A DNA stretch of 64,000 nucleotides from Aptenodytes patagonicus (Eukaryota; Chordata; Aves; Sphenisciformes; Spheniscidae): NCBI RefSeq assembly GCF_965638725.1, contig NC_134974.1, positions 2,254,143 through 2,318,142 on the forward strand, given 5' to 3'. The stretch's first letter is position 1. Each line of letters begins with the position of its first letter. Shown piece after piece: positions 26,165-38,380 of the stretch. The notes beneath the pieces are model-generated. The model did not search any database, had not been told where the DNA came from, and saw only the letters and a program-made list of their open reading frames with translations. A program made the translations under genes and the position numbers.

Positions 26165-29057
26165 ATGGGGAAACCTGCCTGCAGTAAGAGCCCAGGGCAG
26201 CAGGAAAACCCCAGCTTCTTCCTTCGAGCTCTCTTCCTCCTCCTCTTCTGCAGGCATGGTAAGGATCTGCATGGGCAGAGCCGTATCCCTGGCAAGGATA
26301 CCCATGGGAGCTGCAGCCCCAGGGTGCAGGGAGGGTACAACCACGGCAGAGCTCCTGGGAGGTGCCTGGAGCAAGCAGAAGATCCTCTCGTCGCAGCCGT
26401 AAGGCTCAGGCAGTATCAGCGTGCCCTTGGCCCGCCACAGCCAGAGGGAAGGGCAGGCAGCATTCCCACCAGCATCGCCTGCCCTTACCAGGGTAGCCTC
26501 AGCAAGGAGAGCATCCCCCTGCTCTCCTGCAGCAGGCTGTTTCCCTTGGGAGAACCCTTAAAAGCTCTATTATCTCCCAAGATAAGACAGGGACAGCAGG
26601 GCACAGGGACCAGCCAAATTCCAAGGTCTTCCAGCGAAAGGCACCGGCCGCATCCATCACTCAGTCCCTCGCTTTCCTCCCTGCAACCCAGACAATCTAC
26701 TAGGAGGGCTGAGCCCCACATCCTGCAAAACCTAAATTCACACACACCCCCAGCAACACCCAGCCCATCCCTTATAACCCCTCTGCTTAATGAGCTAAAT
26801 GATCCCCGCTGGGGCCAGTTCCTTAGCTCTCCTGGAGCTGTGGCACATGGCACTGCCTTCCGTAGCACGGAGGAATCACATTTGAGGGGCAGGATGTCCT
26901 TGGTGCGGTCAAGCCTAGCACGAAAAAACGATTGCACGGCCCGGCCAAGGTTGAAATGGGAAGAAGGGGTTTCGCAGCTCAGGAGTTCCCGTTTGTCCCC
27001 GGCAAGCCCTGGGGCGAAGAATCTCCGTCTGAGCCACCTCCCAGGGCCACAGTCACAACTGCTGCCCTGGTTCTCGGCAGTGCTCGTGCCTGAGGTACAA
27101 TCTCACATCCCAGTTGCTTCAGGACCCCCCTTCGGCCCCGTGACGGCCCTCCGCGCCGGGCTCCAGCCTGTTTCTGCAGCAGGCAACCCTGGATTCGTTC
27201 CCCTCAGGCACGTAAGCAGCAGGTCATTTAAACTGGCCGCTGCGTTCATTAATATAGGGAGAGAAGTGCTTCCAAAAAGCGTCTCCATCATGAGATCTGG
27301 AGTGGGCCAGATGGTGGGAGGTGGTGGGAGGAGAAGGGGCTGCCCTTCCCCACTCCTACAGCTCTACTGGGATGCCTCGGGCCGTCCCGTCTCTCCCAGT
27401 TTCTTCCCAGTGCAAGATCCTGCGCTGCAACTCGGAGTACGTGGCTGCCACCCTCAACCTGCGCGGCTCCAACAGGAACGCGGCGTACTGCAACGCCCTC
27501 CGCTCCTACTCCCACTGCACCCGCAAGACGGCTCGCACATGCCGGGGCGACCTGGCCTACCACTCCGCCGTCCACGGCATCGAGGACCTCATGATCCAGA
27601 ACAACTGCTCCAAGGAGGGTCCCACATCGCCGCCCCGACCCCGGCCCCCGGCCCCCAACCATCAGGGCTTCGAGTCTCTCGATATCTGCAACTACGAGAA
27701 GAGTTTTCTCTACAAGCACGGCCAGCCCCCCAGCTACCAGCACTGCGCGGCTTTCGGGGACCCCCATATCCGCACTTTCCATGATGACTTCCACACTTGC
27801 CGAGTGGAGGGCTCCTGGCCTCTCTTGGACAATGACTACTTGTTTGTGCAAGCAACCAGCTCTCCGGTGGCGAAGGGGTCCAACGCTACGGTCACTAGCA
27901 AGGTAACGCTCGCGCATAGGGCTTGGCAGCAAACCCACGCACCTCCGGGATGCAGCGATGGCCTAGGGCACTCCCTACGCTCCCTAAAATGGCCGGGGAG
28001 GGCAGCAACAGCTTCAGCTAAACCCACATGGGATCAGGAATTAACGTCTGCAGGAACAAGTGGGATGAAGGTCCTTGAGGGGAACAGAGAGACCTGCAAA
28101 CGCTCCTGGGGGATGGGTTACTGCGTGGTCCGTAGGTTACCTGCATGCAGTCTATCCGGGCTTGGCCCCGTCTCAGTTTTCAGTTGCTTAAACGGTATTA
28201 AAGAAAGGAGGAAACAAAGGGAGGAAAGAAGGAAACATTGCTGTCTTCCCCGAAGGACTGCAGCAATGTGGGAGAGATGGTTTGGGGCAGAGGGGGATGG
28301 ATCGGTGAGGCAGACGTGCGCAGTCTGCTTTGCCCTCCCCTAGAGAGCTGATACCTGGGGTGGGGGAACACGGCCGCCACTCTCACACCCGGCAAGTCAG
28401 ATCAAACCCCCTCTGATCTGCTCTCTGCAGCTCACCATCATCTTCAAGAACATGAAGGAATGCATCGACCAGAAGGTCTACCAGGCTGAGATAGACAGCC
28501 TCCCGGCAGCCTTCGAGGACGGCTCGGTGAACGGGGGCGAGAGGCCGGGCGGGAGCAGCTTGGCTATCCGGGAGCGCAGCCCTGGGCGGCACGTGGAGAT
28601 CCGTGCGGAGTACATCGGCACCACCATCGCCGTCCGTCAGGCCGGCCGCCAGCTCTCCTTCTCCATCCGGGCAGCCGAGGAGGTGGCGCGCGCCTTCACG
28701 GAGGAGCAAGACCTGCAGCTTTGCGTGGGCGGCTGCCCCCGCAGCCAGCGCATCTCCCGCAGCGAGTGCTGCCGCGGCCGCGTGGCGGCAGAGACGGCTC
28801 GGGCGCTCTGCAAGGAGATGCTGCCCGTGGAGGACGTCTACTTCCAGTCGTGCGTCTTCGATGTGGTGACCTCGGGGGATGCCAACTTCACCATGGCGGC
28901 TCACGGCGCCCTGGAGGATGCCAGGGTCTTCCTTCCCAACGCTGAGAAACTGCACATCTTCCAGGCTGGGGCAGGCTGCCCGCGCATCTCTTCTTCCTTC
29001 CTCCTCCTCCTCCTCCTCCTCACCTCTGGTCTTCGGGTTGTTTTGTTGCACTTTTAA
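26165..29057 (+). CDS. HJV: Hemojuvelin (RGMc), BMP co-receptor
   Basis: Coding exons 26165-26258, 27400-27902 and 28431-29057 have GT/AG borders and phases 1 and 0. They sum to 1224 bases, or 407 residues (human about 426). Exon 1 gives a signal peptide (MGKPAC..., hydrophobic [14 protein letters not shown]), and the splice joins it to [11 protein letters not shown]. The middle exon carries RGD ([12 protein letters not shown]) and the [10 protein letters not shown] site where RGM proteins self-cleave at Asp-Pro. The last exon begins LTIIFKNM, has CVGGCP, and ends in a Leu-rich tail ([14 protein letters not shown]) fit for a GPI anchor. The family role is BMP co-receptor at the cell surface, driving hepatic iron sensing in mammals. 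FVQATSSP and the TXNIP neighbour favour HJV over RGMA/RGMB. The mammalian furin site RNRR is replaced by ECCRGR. No frame breaks are seen. Confidence 0.93.
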
Positions 29058-29181
29058 CTCTCGCTGGCATTGCATACAGCAGAGGGGACACATCCAGCCA
29101 GTCCAAGAGAACTGCTGACTCAAGACCCATGCCGTGCGGATCAAGAGGGATGCCTTACCTGGGATCACGTCTCTCTGCGGC

Positions 29182-29187
29182 AATAAA
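29182..29187 (+). terminator. HJV: Polyadenylation signal AATAAA, HJV
   Basis: AATAAA 125 bases after the HJV stop codon gives a short 3' UTR. A second AATAAA at 30173-30178 could serve a longer form. Confidence 0.6.
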
Positions 29188-29209
29188 GAATCGGAGACCC
29201 AGACCTTTG

Positions 29210-31585
29210 GAGAGGGGAGCACTGGAGCTGAAAGGCGGTGAGACGCTGGCTTGCATCCGCTGTTCTTGCACGTACGGCACCGGTTGAACCTGGTTCCTCT
29301 CCCGAAGGCAGATCACGGGTTTTTCTGTTGGATTGTGATGCAATTTTTTTTTTCTAAAGATGAGGACGTTGCAGCCCTATCAAAGAAAAAGAAACACACG
29401 GGGTGAAGACATGTTTAGAAAACCTCTCTGCCCCTCAAAGCCTTTCCATAAACTTGCTTCACACCTTTCTTCCAGTGTCACTACAGCAGAGTTTTACTCA
29501 GGAACCCTACAGATTCAGAAATAATGGGCCCAAAGCCCAGACCCCAATTTTTAGAAGTCAAAAATGTTGTCTGGTGGATTTGGGGCCCCTTCACCCAGCT
29601 GCTACCAAAGCAATGCGAGAGTGAAGCAAGGCAGTAAGTTGGTTATCGGAGTGCCGTGACGAAGGTTTGAGATTTTTGAGCTAGAAATCACCCATTTGAT
29701 ACTGTGTTCTCCTCGCTCTGGATTAGTAACGTGCTAATTTCCAGCGTCGGGAGCTGCAGAGCGTCAGGTCTCTGGCATTTCAGGCTACCGTTGCTATTTT
29801 TCCTTGTTGTCTTGGCACCTGTCTAGGACTCAATATAGCCAGTTCTGGACTTTGGACCAGCGTTGAGTTTCAGTGAGGAAAAATACCCCTTGGCATTCCC
29901 CTCCCTTGGGCCCAACTTTCTCCGTCGCTGCCACAACCCTGTTCAAATCCAACCCAGACTGTGGGTTTGACGTGCAAAAGAGAGTTAGTAATGGAGACGC
30001 GGAGCTGGCAAAAAGCCATGCGGCTGTATCGATGGGCAGGGGAACGACTAGCAGATGTACATACATCGAGAGGTGAGGCCAAATTAGATGTTTAATATAT
30101 TTAAGAGGTTTTAAGTAAAGCAGATAGAGTATATGATAAGAAATATTTTCCATATGCAAAGACTTTTTTTTTAATAAAGAGGGCTCACATTAAAAACTTT
30201 GCCGTTCCTGTCCCGTGGAGCCGTAAGAAGAGCCTTGCAAAGCCCTAGCCTTGTGGAGGCAAAGAATTAAGCTGGCAGACGCGGGCAGGATTTGGGCATG
30301 CCGCTCGGGGAAGGAATACTGCAGACCATCCAGGTACGGAGGATCTGTCAAGCTGTAAAGGGAGGTTTTACAATTCACGTTTCAGTATATCTGCAGTCTC
30401 TTTGGTCAGGTTTGGGTTTTTTTTTTCCCTCTGGTTCTTCTGCCGAGGGCACAAAGAGTAAATACAGAAATGTTTCTTCGATATCTCAGCATATTTCCTC
30501 CTCCGATACGCGCTCAAAGCACACGGTGACTAGCGTGAGAGTTTCTCTGTTTCTTGCATGGTGCTCTCGCTAATCCCAGAAGGTTTTGACATTAAAGGTG
30601 TCTATTTTTGAAGTCCTCATTTCCTGTCATCTGTCTCTTTATTTCGTTGGTCGGCAGCAGCAGGTGAAGATAATAATATCTCGCCTTCCACCCACTGCTC
30701 CTTTTACTCTGGAGCATTTTGTGGTCTATATATACGTGCACTGAATGAGGAGAGGAAGCCAGCCTGCCTCGCTGCTACGCTCCACCACTTTGCAGGAGCC
30801 TGCAGGTCCCCGTGGGAGCAACGTTCCCCGCAGGGATAAAATCCTCAGGAGCCCTTAAGAGGCTGCAGGGTTGATAGTGCTGGAGCTCCTTATAGAAACA
30901 GGATTGGCTTGATCCAGTAATAAAAGGTAGCCACCTCCAGGGCGCGAAACAGCAGCTCTTCAACAGCACCCAGCAATGCTACGCAACAGCCAGAAACAGT
31001 GGCACGGACACGCTGCAGGGACAGATTTTATGATGCAGAATATAATTATCCTTTAGATTTTGGCCAACGGAGCCAATCAACAAGAATGCCATGGGGAAAG
31101 CAGGGCTTTCCTCATGGAGAGATGAGGATCTCGCTGGCTGATGACCCTTGCAGGTGAGCGGGTCCACACTGGCCCCCCAGATCCAGCCTCTCGGTACCTC
31201 CGCGGTCATAAAATGGGGACAGAAGAGTCCCCAGGACCCGCCATCAATGTGAAGGCGGTGGAGGTGATCCTGCGCGAGCCCTGGGCACGTGGGCATGGCA
31301 GGGAAGTGGCGCAGCAGAGCCTGGCCCACCACGTGTCTCGTAGCATCACGCTAGCTCCGTCCCCACCGAGGAGCGTGGCGAGTGCTAACCCAGAGCTTTC
31401 CAGGAGGGTTGTTACACAGACTCACTCTTCCCAACCTGCTCGGGAACTTCCCACCCGGGAAGGGGGCAACGAGTGGGGCTCCACGGGCTTTGCTCCCACT
31501 GAAAAGAAGAGCAGAGTTTCCTGGATCTACCTGTGAAAGGCGGATTCAAGACCCCTCACACATCATCCACCTGACAAACCCCAAA
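29210..31585. other. Intergenic / possible long HJV 3' UTR
   Basis: AT-richer unique sequence without open frames of known family. If the AATAAA at 30173 is used, the first kilobase would be HJV 3' UTR. A TATATATA-like word occurs at 30727-30734. Nothing else is recognised. Confidence 0.35.
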
Positions 31586-31590
31586 GCCCG

Positions 31591-31720
31591 TGAGAATCGT
31601 GGAGTATCTCAAGTTGGAAGGGACCCATAAGGACCATCAAGTCCAACTCCCTGCTCCTCGCAGGACTACCTAAAACTAAACCATATGACTAAGAGCGTCG
31701 TCCAGATGCTCCTTGAAGAG
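31591..31720 (-). mobile_element. CR1 LINE 3' fragment (minus orientation)
   Basis: The sequence reads like the reverse complement of a CR1 3' end: GAATCGTGGAGTATCTCAAG, GTTGGAAGGGACCCATAAGG, then GTCCAACTCCCTGCTCC. About 130 bases are recognisable before similarity fades. It is a short, 5'-truncated, old copy that encodes nothing. Confidence 0.8.
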
Positions 31721-32100
31721 AGGACTTTGGCCAGCACTCTCTGGAAGAGGTGAGCCAGACCGCCCCGAGCAGCTCGCGGAGGTCCGAAGCTCTGGTTCTG
31801 GTTGGAGCAGGTATCGGGGAGTCACAGCACGTCAACAAGGCCACCACCTCCCTCACACGCGATGCAGATGCTTAAACGTGAGCTGCAGCCTGGCGGGGGT
31901 CCAGCAACGCAGAAGGAGCGTGCACAGCGTTGAATGGGTTTGCGCCTGTTCTCCAAATTGTTCTGTACTCTGCATCCTCAACTTAATGATTGCAGAGGAA
32001 GCAAGACCTTTCAAAGGCGTGCTAAAGTCTCTAAGTAGAAAAGAGACCTTTCCACCCCTGACAGATTGCAGTCTGAAATAAAGAAGTGGAACGTAGGCGT

Positions 32101-32161
32101 GGATCCAAGCCCCACTGATGTCAACAAGAGTATTTCCATTGACGTCAGTAGACTTTGGATC
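32101..32161. repeat. Imperfect 60-bp inverted repeat
   Basis: Arms GGATCCAAGCCCCACTGATG and the facing GTCAGTAGACTTTGGATC (reverse complement GATCCAAAGTCTACTGAC) pair imperfectly around a short loop near 32125-32137. This GATCAAGCCC / CATTGACGTCAGT type of sequence resembles old dispersed sauropsid repeats, but I cannot name the family. It could also form a hairpin. Confidence 0.55.
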
Positions 32162-32169
32162 AAGCCCTT

Positions 32170-35100
32170 AAATTTCCTAGCATATGTCACCTGCTAAAAA
32201 AGACACCGGCGACACCGGCCAGCATTTTCAAAAGCGAGCCCAGTTTGGGCCGTTCTGCATCCAGACGCCCAACCTGGGCGGTTGGAGCAAGGGAATTCCC
32301 AGTCTGGATCAGACCTGGGGTTCGCCTGCCCTGGTAGGCGGTTGTCAACAGCAGCCAGCACCGGGTCTCGCAGGAAGGTGTGAGAAGTCTGGGACAATCC
32401 GCTCCTCTTACAGCCCGTCTCGCTCTGATCTCTAGTAGTTAGAGAAATGCCAAGGCCTTGGGGCATGAGGTGTAGTAGCCAAACCTGAACCTTCATTAGC
32501 AGCTGCTTCTACGTGTCATAAACCAGCCTGATCATCAGAGGTGGCCACGTTTGCCAGCTCCCGGTGTTGCGGTGAGGGCACGCAGCTGTGTAAGTTGGAG
32601 CTGCCAAGCCTCTAACCTGCAAACCAGAGCCGTCCGAATCAGAAGCAGGTCTCCAAAACGGCAGCGCCGGTTTAAGAGCCGCCCAAACGTGCAGCTCTCC
32701 TCGGCGTGTTTCCTGCCAAATCCCGGCATGTTTTGTTAGCAAGATGTTAAGGCCAAGGCGAGAACTTCCTCCACCAAGTTCAGGGTTAGATTCGGCTTCC
32801 TCACGTTCGCAAGGGCCAACGCCTTCAGCAGCATCACCAGCAGGGAACGTGGCTGAAACGGGCACGTCTTGGTGCGGAATGCTTCCTCACGTTCCTCCTC
32901 ATCTGGCATGAAAAATAACCTCAAACCACAGAAAAAAGAAATAAATAAATAAGCTGCCAGCGGGCATTTGGGCAGCAGGTGGAGAGAAGCCAGATCTCAG
33001 GAGGTCCAACCTCCCCGTTGTCCTCGTGAAGTGGCAAATGCCACGGTTGTCAGCCTCTTACAGCCGTTCCTCCTTCTTCTTCTTGTAAATACACGAAGTA
33101 AAGATTAACGCTCATTCTCACTTCTACAAATACACAAGCAGCACGCTCAAAACGCGAGAAATTGGCCCAAAACGCGAGAAATCGGCCCACAACAGCCAAA
33201 TTTAAACGCAGCTCCACTTGCCCCCTCTTAAACTTTGTAGCTAGGACTGGGCAGGCCAAATACACCCGTACCATTAGCCTGTCGCGTGTGTAAGCCGAAC
33301 AACCAGCCCGCGTGGGTGGATGGAGGAAAACCACTGCCGTGTCGTTCCCGGCAAGGCCTCTAGATGTCTGCACAACCCAAAGTATGAGAAGGACTTCGGA
33401 GGAGTCGGCAGCTCCGCAGGCCAGGAGATGTCCATCCTCACCCCAAACACCGCGAAATGCCCCCCGGTAAAGGTTTCACCGTTTGGCCTCGTCGCCTGCG
33501 AGATCAGCGAAGGTGAAGGAGGTCTAGGAGGGGATTGACACCCCCCCCCCCCCAATTTTAGCCACCCAACCTGGTTCTCTCAATTCGGGATCTTGATGTT
33601 TGGGGTGGGCATCTCCGGCGAGGATCCCCTTGCCCCCAGGCACACCCACCCACACGCCGGCAGCCTCAGAGTAGCTCTGGTTTGCTGAAAAGTAAGAAAT
33701 CTTCCGTATTTCTTTGCTCTCTCCAGCATCTGCGGCCCCGGCTGGGGCCTTTCAAGGGACAATTGGATGGAGCAGGGAGGGAAGCTCAGGAAATCTTTTG
33801 CTTTGTGATACTTTCTCCTCCCTTCACAACAACGTATTTCAAACCCAGCTGACACCAAAGGCAAAGAGGACCTAGTTTGGCAAAGAGATGAGCTGGATTT
33901 GTTCTTTCAGAAGAGGGAAGCTCGGCCAACGGAGCCGAGAGCAGCAGGTTCAGCTGGCCCTGCTGCGTGCCGGGAGCCCAGGAGAGGTCACACTCTCCCA
34001 GCCGGAGGAAAGAGCTGCTGAGTCTTCCTGCCCAGAGCAGATGACAGACACGGGACTTCCCAAACCCTGAATTCAAATTCCTCCTTGCTTATGGATGACT
34101 GAGTTGAGTCTCTTGTCACAGGCTGTTGACACTTAGCTCCGGCTTTCCCCTTCCTCTGTTGCAAAAAGACAATCTGGCGGCCAGAAAAGCAGTGAAGAAA
34201 TCCCACCGCGGCAAAGAACCATCTGTCAGGGAGAGCTTTCGCATTGCGCTCCTTGGCAGGAGCTGGAGAGCTGGGGCTCTGGGGGAAAAGCCCTCACGCC
34301 CGAGCCCCGAGAGGACTTCTCTCCGTTCAGCGGGGATGGGGAAGGGGAAAAGGGGATCCCGATCTGTGCCACGAAGCATTTCAAAACGGTATGCAGCCCG
34401 CACAACGCTACGAAGCACAGGCAGCGGCGACACAAGCCATCGCTGTGGACGAAAGCAGCAAAAAAAGCTGCTTTTCGAAACCCCTACCGGGGATCCGCCC
34501 TGAGAGCTTTCCAACCTGTTTCTGGTAGATCCCTGGAAACACCTCTGTATTCCAGCACCCCGGCGGTGCTGTGCCCCCCCCTGCCACAAGCCAGGCACCA
34601 CAAACCTTAACAACCTCGCCAAAACTGTGGCTTTTATTCAGAAACTAAAACGGAGACACTCCCCTTGCTTCCCTGCCTGCTTTCAAACCTAGAAATCTTT
34701 TGCAGTTGAATCACGGCCGTGGCCACAGCCAAAGGTGAGGGGTGAGAAGCCGAGGACAGGCGGTGGCTTTCCAGGAGCCACCCAAGTCCCACAGTCCCTC
34801 GTTTTCCAGCTGCAGCGCCACGCACCCGATGCAATCAGCGTGGGATTTATTTATTATGTTCCCTGTACACAAACAACCTCGCCAAAGGAAATGCCTTCTC
34901 CGCCCCGGCTCCCGCTCTTGACCACACAACAGGCACACTCCGTCCCTTCGCTCGGGCCATTGTGAATCCCTTCACGTCCTTCTCTTCCCCCCCTGCCTGC
35001 CTCAAATTTGCTGGAAGCAACCATATATGGTGAAAAAAAGGAAGAAAACGGCACCGAGAAGCTCCAGGGCTGCAGCATCCGGCAGGCACCCGCCAGATCT

Positions 35101-37920
35101 CCCAGCGGTTCAGGGGTGGCAGCCGGTTGTCTGATAGACGGGGCAAAGGATAACCTGCCACGAGAGGAGCGTGGCTTCTCCAGGCAACGATGGGTAGCGG
35201 CTCCCGATAACCTAGACCAGGGAAAAAAAAAGGCTTTTATAAGCATCGGGATTTTATTACAAGCGGGATTCAGATAGATGGTGGGAACACGGGTAGTTTC
35301 CAGCAAGGCACGACGCGGCTGGCACGGAGCGCGGCGCTCAAGGCTCTTGCGCTGGCCAGTTTCTGTTTTACCTAATTCCTTCTCCATGACCCACGCAGCA
35401 GCCCCGGCTTTCTGTGAGTCACCTCAGGGCCTGGTTTGTTGCTCAGCCCAACCCTGCAGCTTTTGAACCGGGTTATCCCCAGCGTATAAGGTTAGTCATG
35501 CAGCTCTCCTCGCCGTCCCTCGCCACCGGCCAGGCACAGCGGGAGAGGGCAAGGCTGCGGCCACTCTCCCCATCCACCCTCAGCAGTAGCTTTGCTCTCA
35601 GTCAAGGTTGGAGGGATCCTCCGAGCACCACGATGCCAGTGGGAAATGAGCCGAGAGGGGGGGGCGAATGCCTTAACGCAATCGTTTAGCGGGAGCGAGG
35701 AAGCCCCCAAGAGCTGGTCTCTGCCCAGAAATCCAAGCGGCTTCTCTTCTGATGCCCTTGATTTTTTTGAAGGAGACGTGACATTTTGAAGCTTTTGTTT
35801 TTACAAGCGTTTCCGAAACCCTTGCTTGATCCGGGGTGCTGCTTGCGTGGGAAACCCTGTGAACCAAGTCTCAGCCCCGAGGAAATTACAGCTGCTCCTT
35901 CTCCTGCAGAAGGATCGGGGAGGCATTTCCAGCCGGATAGGGGTCAGGGGAACAAAGGGCAAAAGCTGGCTGAGAGATAAGGAGAAATCTGGAGAGGATT
36001 GGGGCCGTGGAACGTGCCTTGGACCATATCTTTGGCCAGCTCTTTGGCTCAGGACTCGATCGTCCTTTGACATTGCTGGAATGTGTTTTACCATCCAAGA
36101 GCGAGCAGCCGTGGGCTGGACACATCTTCCTTGGAAAGATGGGCACCGAAGGAAACCGGAGAGGGAGAGCGTAAACACGGCTCCTAAGGGAATGCTGGGC
36201 GCAGATCCAAGCTGGGGTCTTTGGGATCAAATATCCCGTAGCTGGCAAGGCTGGAAGGAGAGCTCTCCTCATTTTGCCAAATTAGAACAAATCCGCAATC
36301 CTTCGTTAATCCGGCACCTTTTTTCCTAGTGTGCCACAAGAAACAATGGGGCGAGCTTGCCGGGACCAGAGGCGGCAGGAAAAGGTGCAGTTCCTCCATT
36401 ATGTACCCAATTGTGAAATAATTCTCTCACAGCAAGGAAATTTGTCCTGCAGTTTGGCAGGCGAACAGTTTATGCCCTCCAGTTTATCTGGCCGGTTTAT
36501 CGGTTTATACTAACAGGTGTGAATTGACTCCGGGGGAAGGAGAGGATGGCAGAGAAAGAAAAGCACGGTGCGTGCCAGAAACACACAGACAAACAAGCTC
36601 CAAAGGACAACGGAGACAACTCCTAACAAAAACACATCTCTCTTCCTCATTCGGGGTGGGGACGCCTTGGGAGCCCCCGTTTTCCGTTCCTGCTTTGTTG
36701 GGTGGCTCCAGAAATATTGTTTTCCCATTTCCTCCACTCCCCATGTTTTCCTGAACGGTAAAAGCATTAACAGCTTTTAAAACCAAGGGCAAAATAGCCC
36801 CCGCCTGTCAGGGGGGGAATGTATGCTCAGCAAAAATGACCTAGGAAGGAAAATTCGAGGGTTTCTCCGAGTCGAAAGACTCCTGCTACGGGGACAACAC
36901 AACAGTCCCCGCTCCCCAAATCTGGGCTGGAAAAGAGGGACGAGGGCCCTGCCCCGGGCACAGTTTATAGGAAGGATGTGGTTGTTTGTCCTCCCTTAGA
37001 TCAAGATAGTCTTGCTGACGAAAAAAAGTTGCCTGTTTTCTGCGGCGAAGAGCAAGAACCATCTAGACATTGTGATCTTAAAAATAAACATTTGCCTCAG
37101 ATTTTCTCACCGGCTAACTTTCTGTGTGGGTGTCGTGTCCGTCCCCGTCCCCCCCCCCCCAAGACACTGGCTCGAAGGATCCCGAAGCGCGGGGGAGCGG
37201 GAGGGGGTGTCGCGCTTCCCTTTTAGCGATATGACGGCGCGCTGAGAGGGCTATTTCTGGGAAGGACGTGTGGGAAGGGTCCCCGAAACCCGGAGGGTGA
37301 GGAGGGGGCGCGGGTCCCCCATCGGGGGGTCGTGAGGGGGCTGCGGAAAGCCCCCCCCCCCCCCCCCATGACACCCCAGAAGGACGGAGAGAAGCCCACA
37401 GGGTCGGGCTTCGATCCCCTACCCTAAATCCGTCTTTTTTTTTTTACCTCAAATGATGTGGCGGGGGGGACAGGGGGCTGAGGAAACGCCTCAGGCACCG
37501 GCTGAGGGAAGGCCGGGGGGGGGGGGGGGGGGGGGCTGTGGAAATGCCCCCAGGCTGCCCTGGGCGGGGGGACTGAGGAAGGGGGAAGAAAGCCCCCCGA
37601 AGCGGGGGGGGTGTGGGGGGTGCGAGGGGAGCACCGGCGGTCCCGTCAAGCCGCTCCCAGTCCGCCCAGTACGGCGGGGCCCGGCCCGGCCCAGCAGACC
37701 CTAACCCGGGCACGGCACCCGCCCCGAGGGGGCTCTCCCCCTCCCTCCTGCCTGAGAACATTACATCCCCTTCGCCGCTCGCCATCGGCCGCCGCCGCCG
37801 CCCGCCCTCGCTCCCCATTGGCCTGCCGCGCTGTCACTCCGTCCCCCTCACCCTCCCCGTCCCCCCCCCCCCCCTCCTCTCCCTTGAACACGCTCGCCTC
37901 TCCTTCACACGCTGTCCACG
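32170..37920. other. Intergenic between HJV and TXNIP
   Basis: Unique, moderate-GC sequence with no exon of recognised family. A CTT-rich patch lies at 33069-33085 and a direct repeat AAAACGCGAGAAATYGGCCC is found twice at about 33151-33189. CpG content rises from 37100 towards the TXNIP promoter, with poly-C at 37150-37160 and 37349-37367 and poly-G at 37517-37534. Confidence 0.4.
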
Positions 37921-37939
37921 CTCCGCACCCGGCGCGCCG

Positions 37940-38088
37940 ATTGGTCGGCCGGGCTGTAAACAAGGTGGCGGCGGCCAATGGGGGCGCTGATCACGCGAGC
38001 AGCACGCCTGGCCACGCGCCCTCGGCGTGGCGCTGCTGGCATCAACAAGCGCGGGCGGGGGGAGGGCGGGGAGGCGGAGGCTATAAAA
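37940..38088 (+). promoter_or_regulatory. TXNIP: TXNIP core promoter with CCAAT, FOXO, ChoRE-like and TATA elements
   Basis: In order: an inverted CCAAT box ATTGGTCGG (37940-37948), a FOXO-type site GTAAACA (37956-37962), a direct CCAAT box (37975-37979), an E-box pair CACGCG-N5-CACGCC (37992-38008), a second E-box-like palindrome CACGCG/GCGTGG (38013-38030), and TATAAAA (38082-38088). From memory the human TXNIP promoter has the same order: ATTGGTCGG, GTAAACAAGG, CCAATGGG, a 5-bp-spaced ChoRE, then TATA. The ChoRE pair is where MondoA/ChREBP-Mlx bind in response to glucose. Transcription should start near 38110, giving a 5' UTR of about 270 bases. Confidence 0.85.
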
Positions 38089-38380
38089 GGGGGAGGCCGG
38101 CGGGGTCTCTCTCACAGCGTTGAGGGCAGCGAGCGGTGCCGGCCGGCCGTAGAGCGGAGCAGCCTTGCCTAACCCCCCCCCACCTCCTTCAGCTCTAGGA
38201 AGCGGAGGGTCGGATTGCTCCTTTTAACTACAATCGGGCTGTTTCAGGGTTTGGTTTTTTTTTTTTTTCTCTTCGGGGAAAAAAAAAAACGAACCCGCGC
38301 GGTTCCTGCCCTCCGCAGCCGCCCCCCCCCGCCCCCCCGCGCTGCTTTCTCAAGAGCGTTCCCCCGCGCTAGCCTCAGCC

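Noticed and set aside
26087-27784. 565-codon plus-strand frame treated as one exon
   Set aside because: It only contains the HJV signal-peptide exon (26165-26258) in frame and then reads through the intron. Splice sites and phase give the real HJV structure.
27411-27902. HJV middle exon starting at TGCAAG (27411)
   Set aside because: The acceptor ending at 27399 gives phase 1, matches the exon 1 donor and restores [10 protein letters not shown].
26165-29057. Identification as RGMA or RGMB
   Set aside because: [15 protein letters not shown], the short signal exon, and the TXNIP/POLR3GL neighbourhood fit HJV better.
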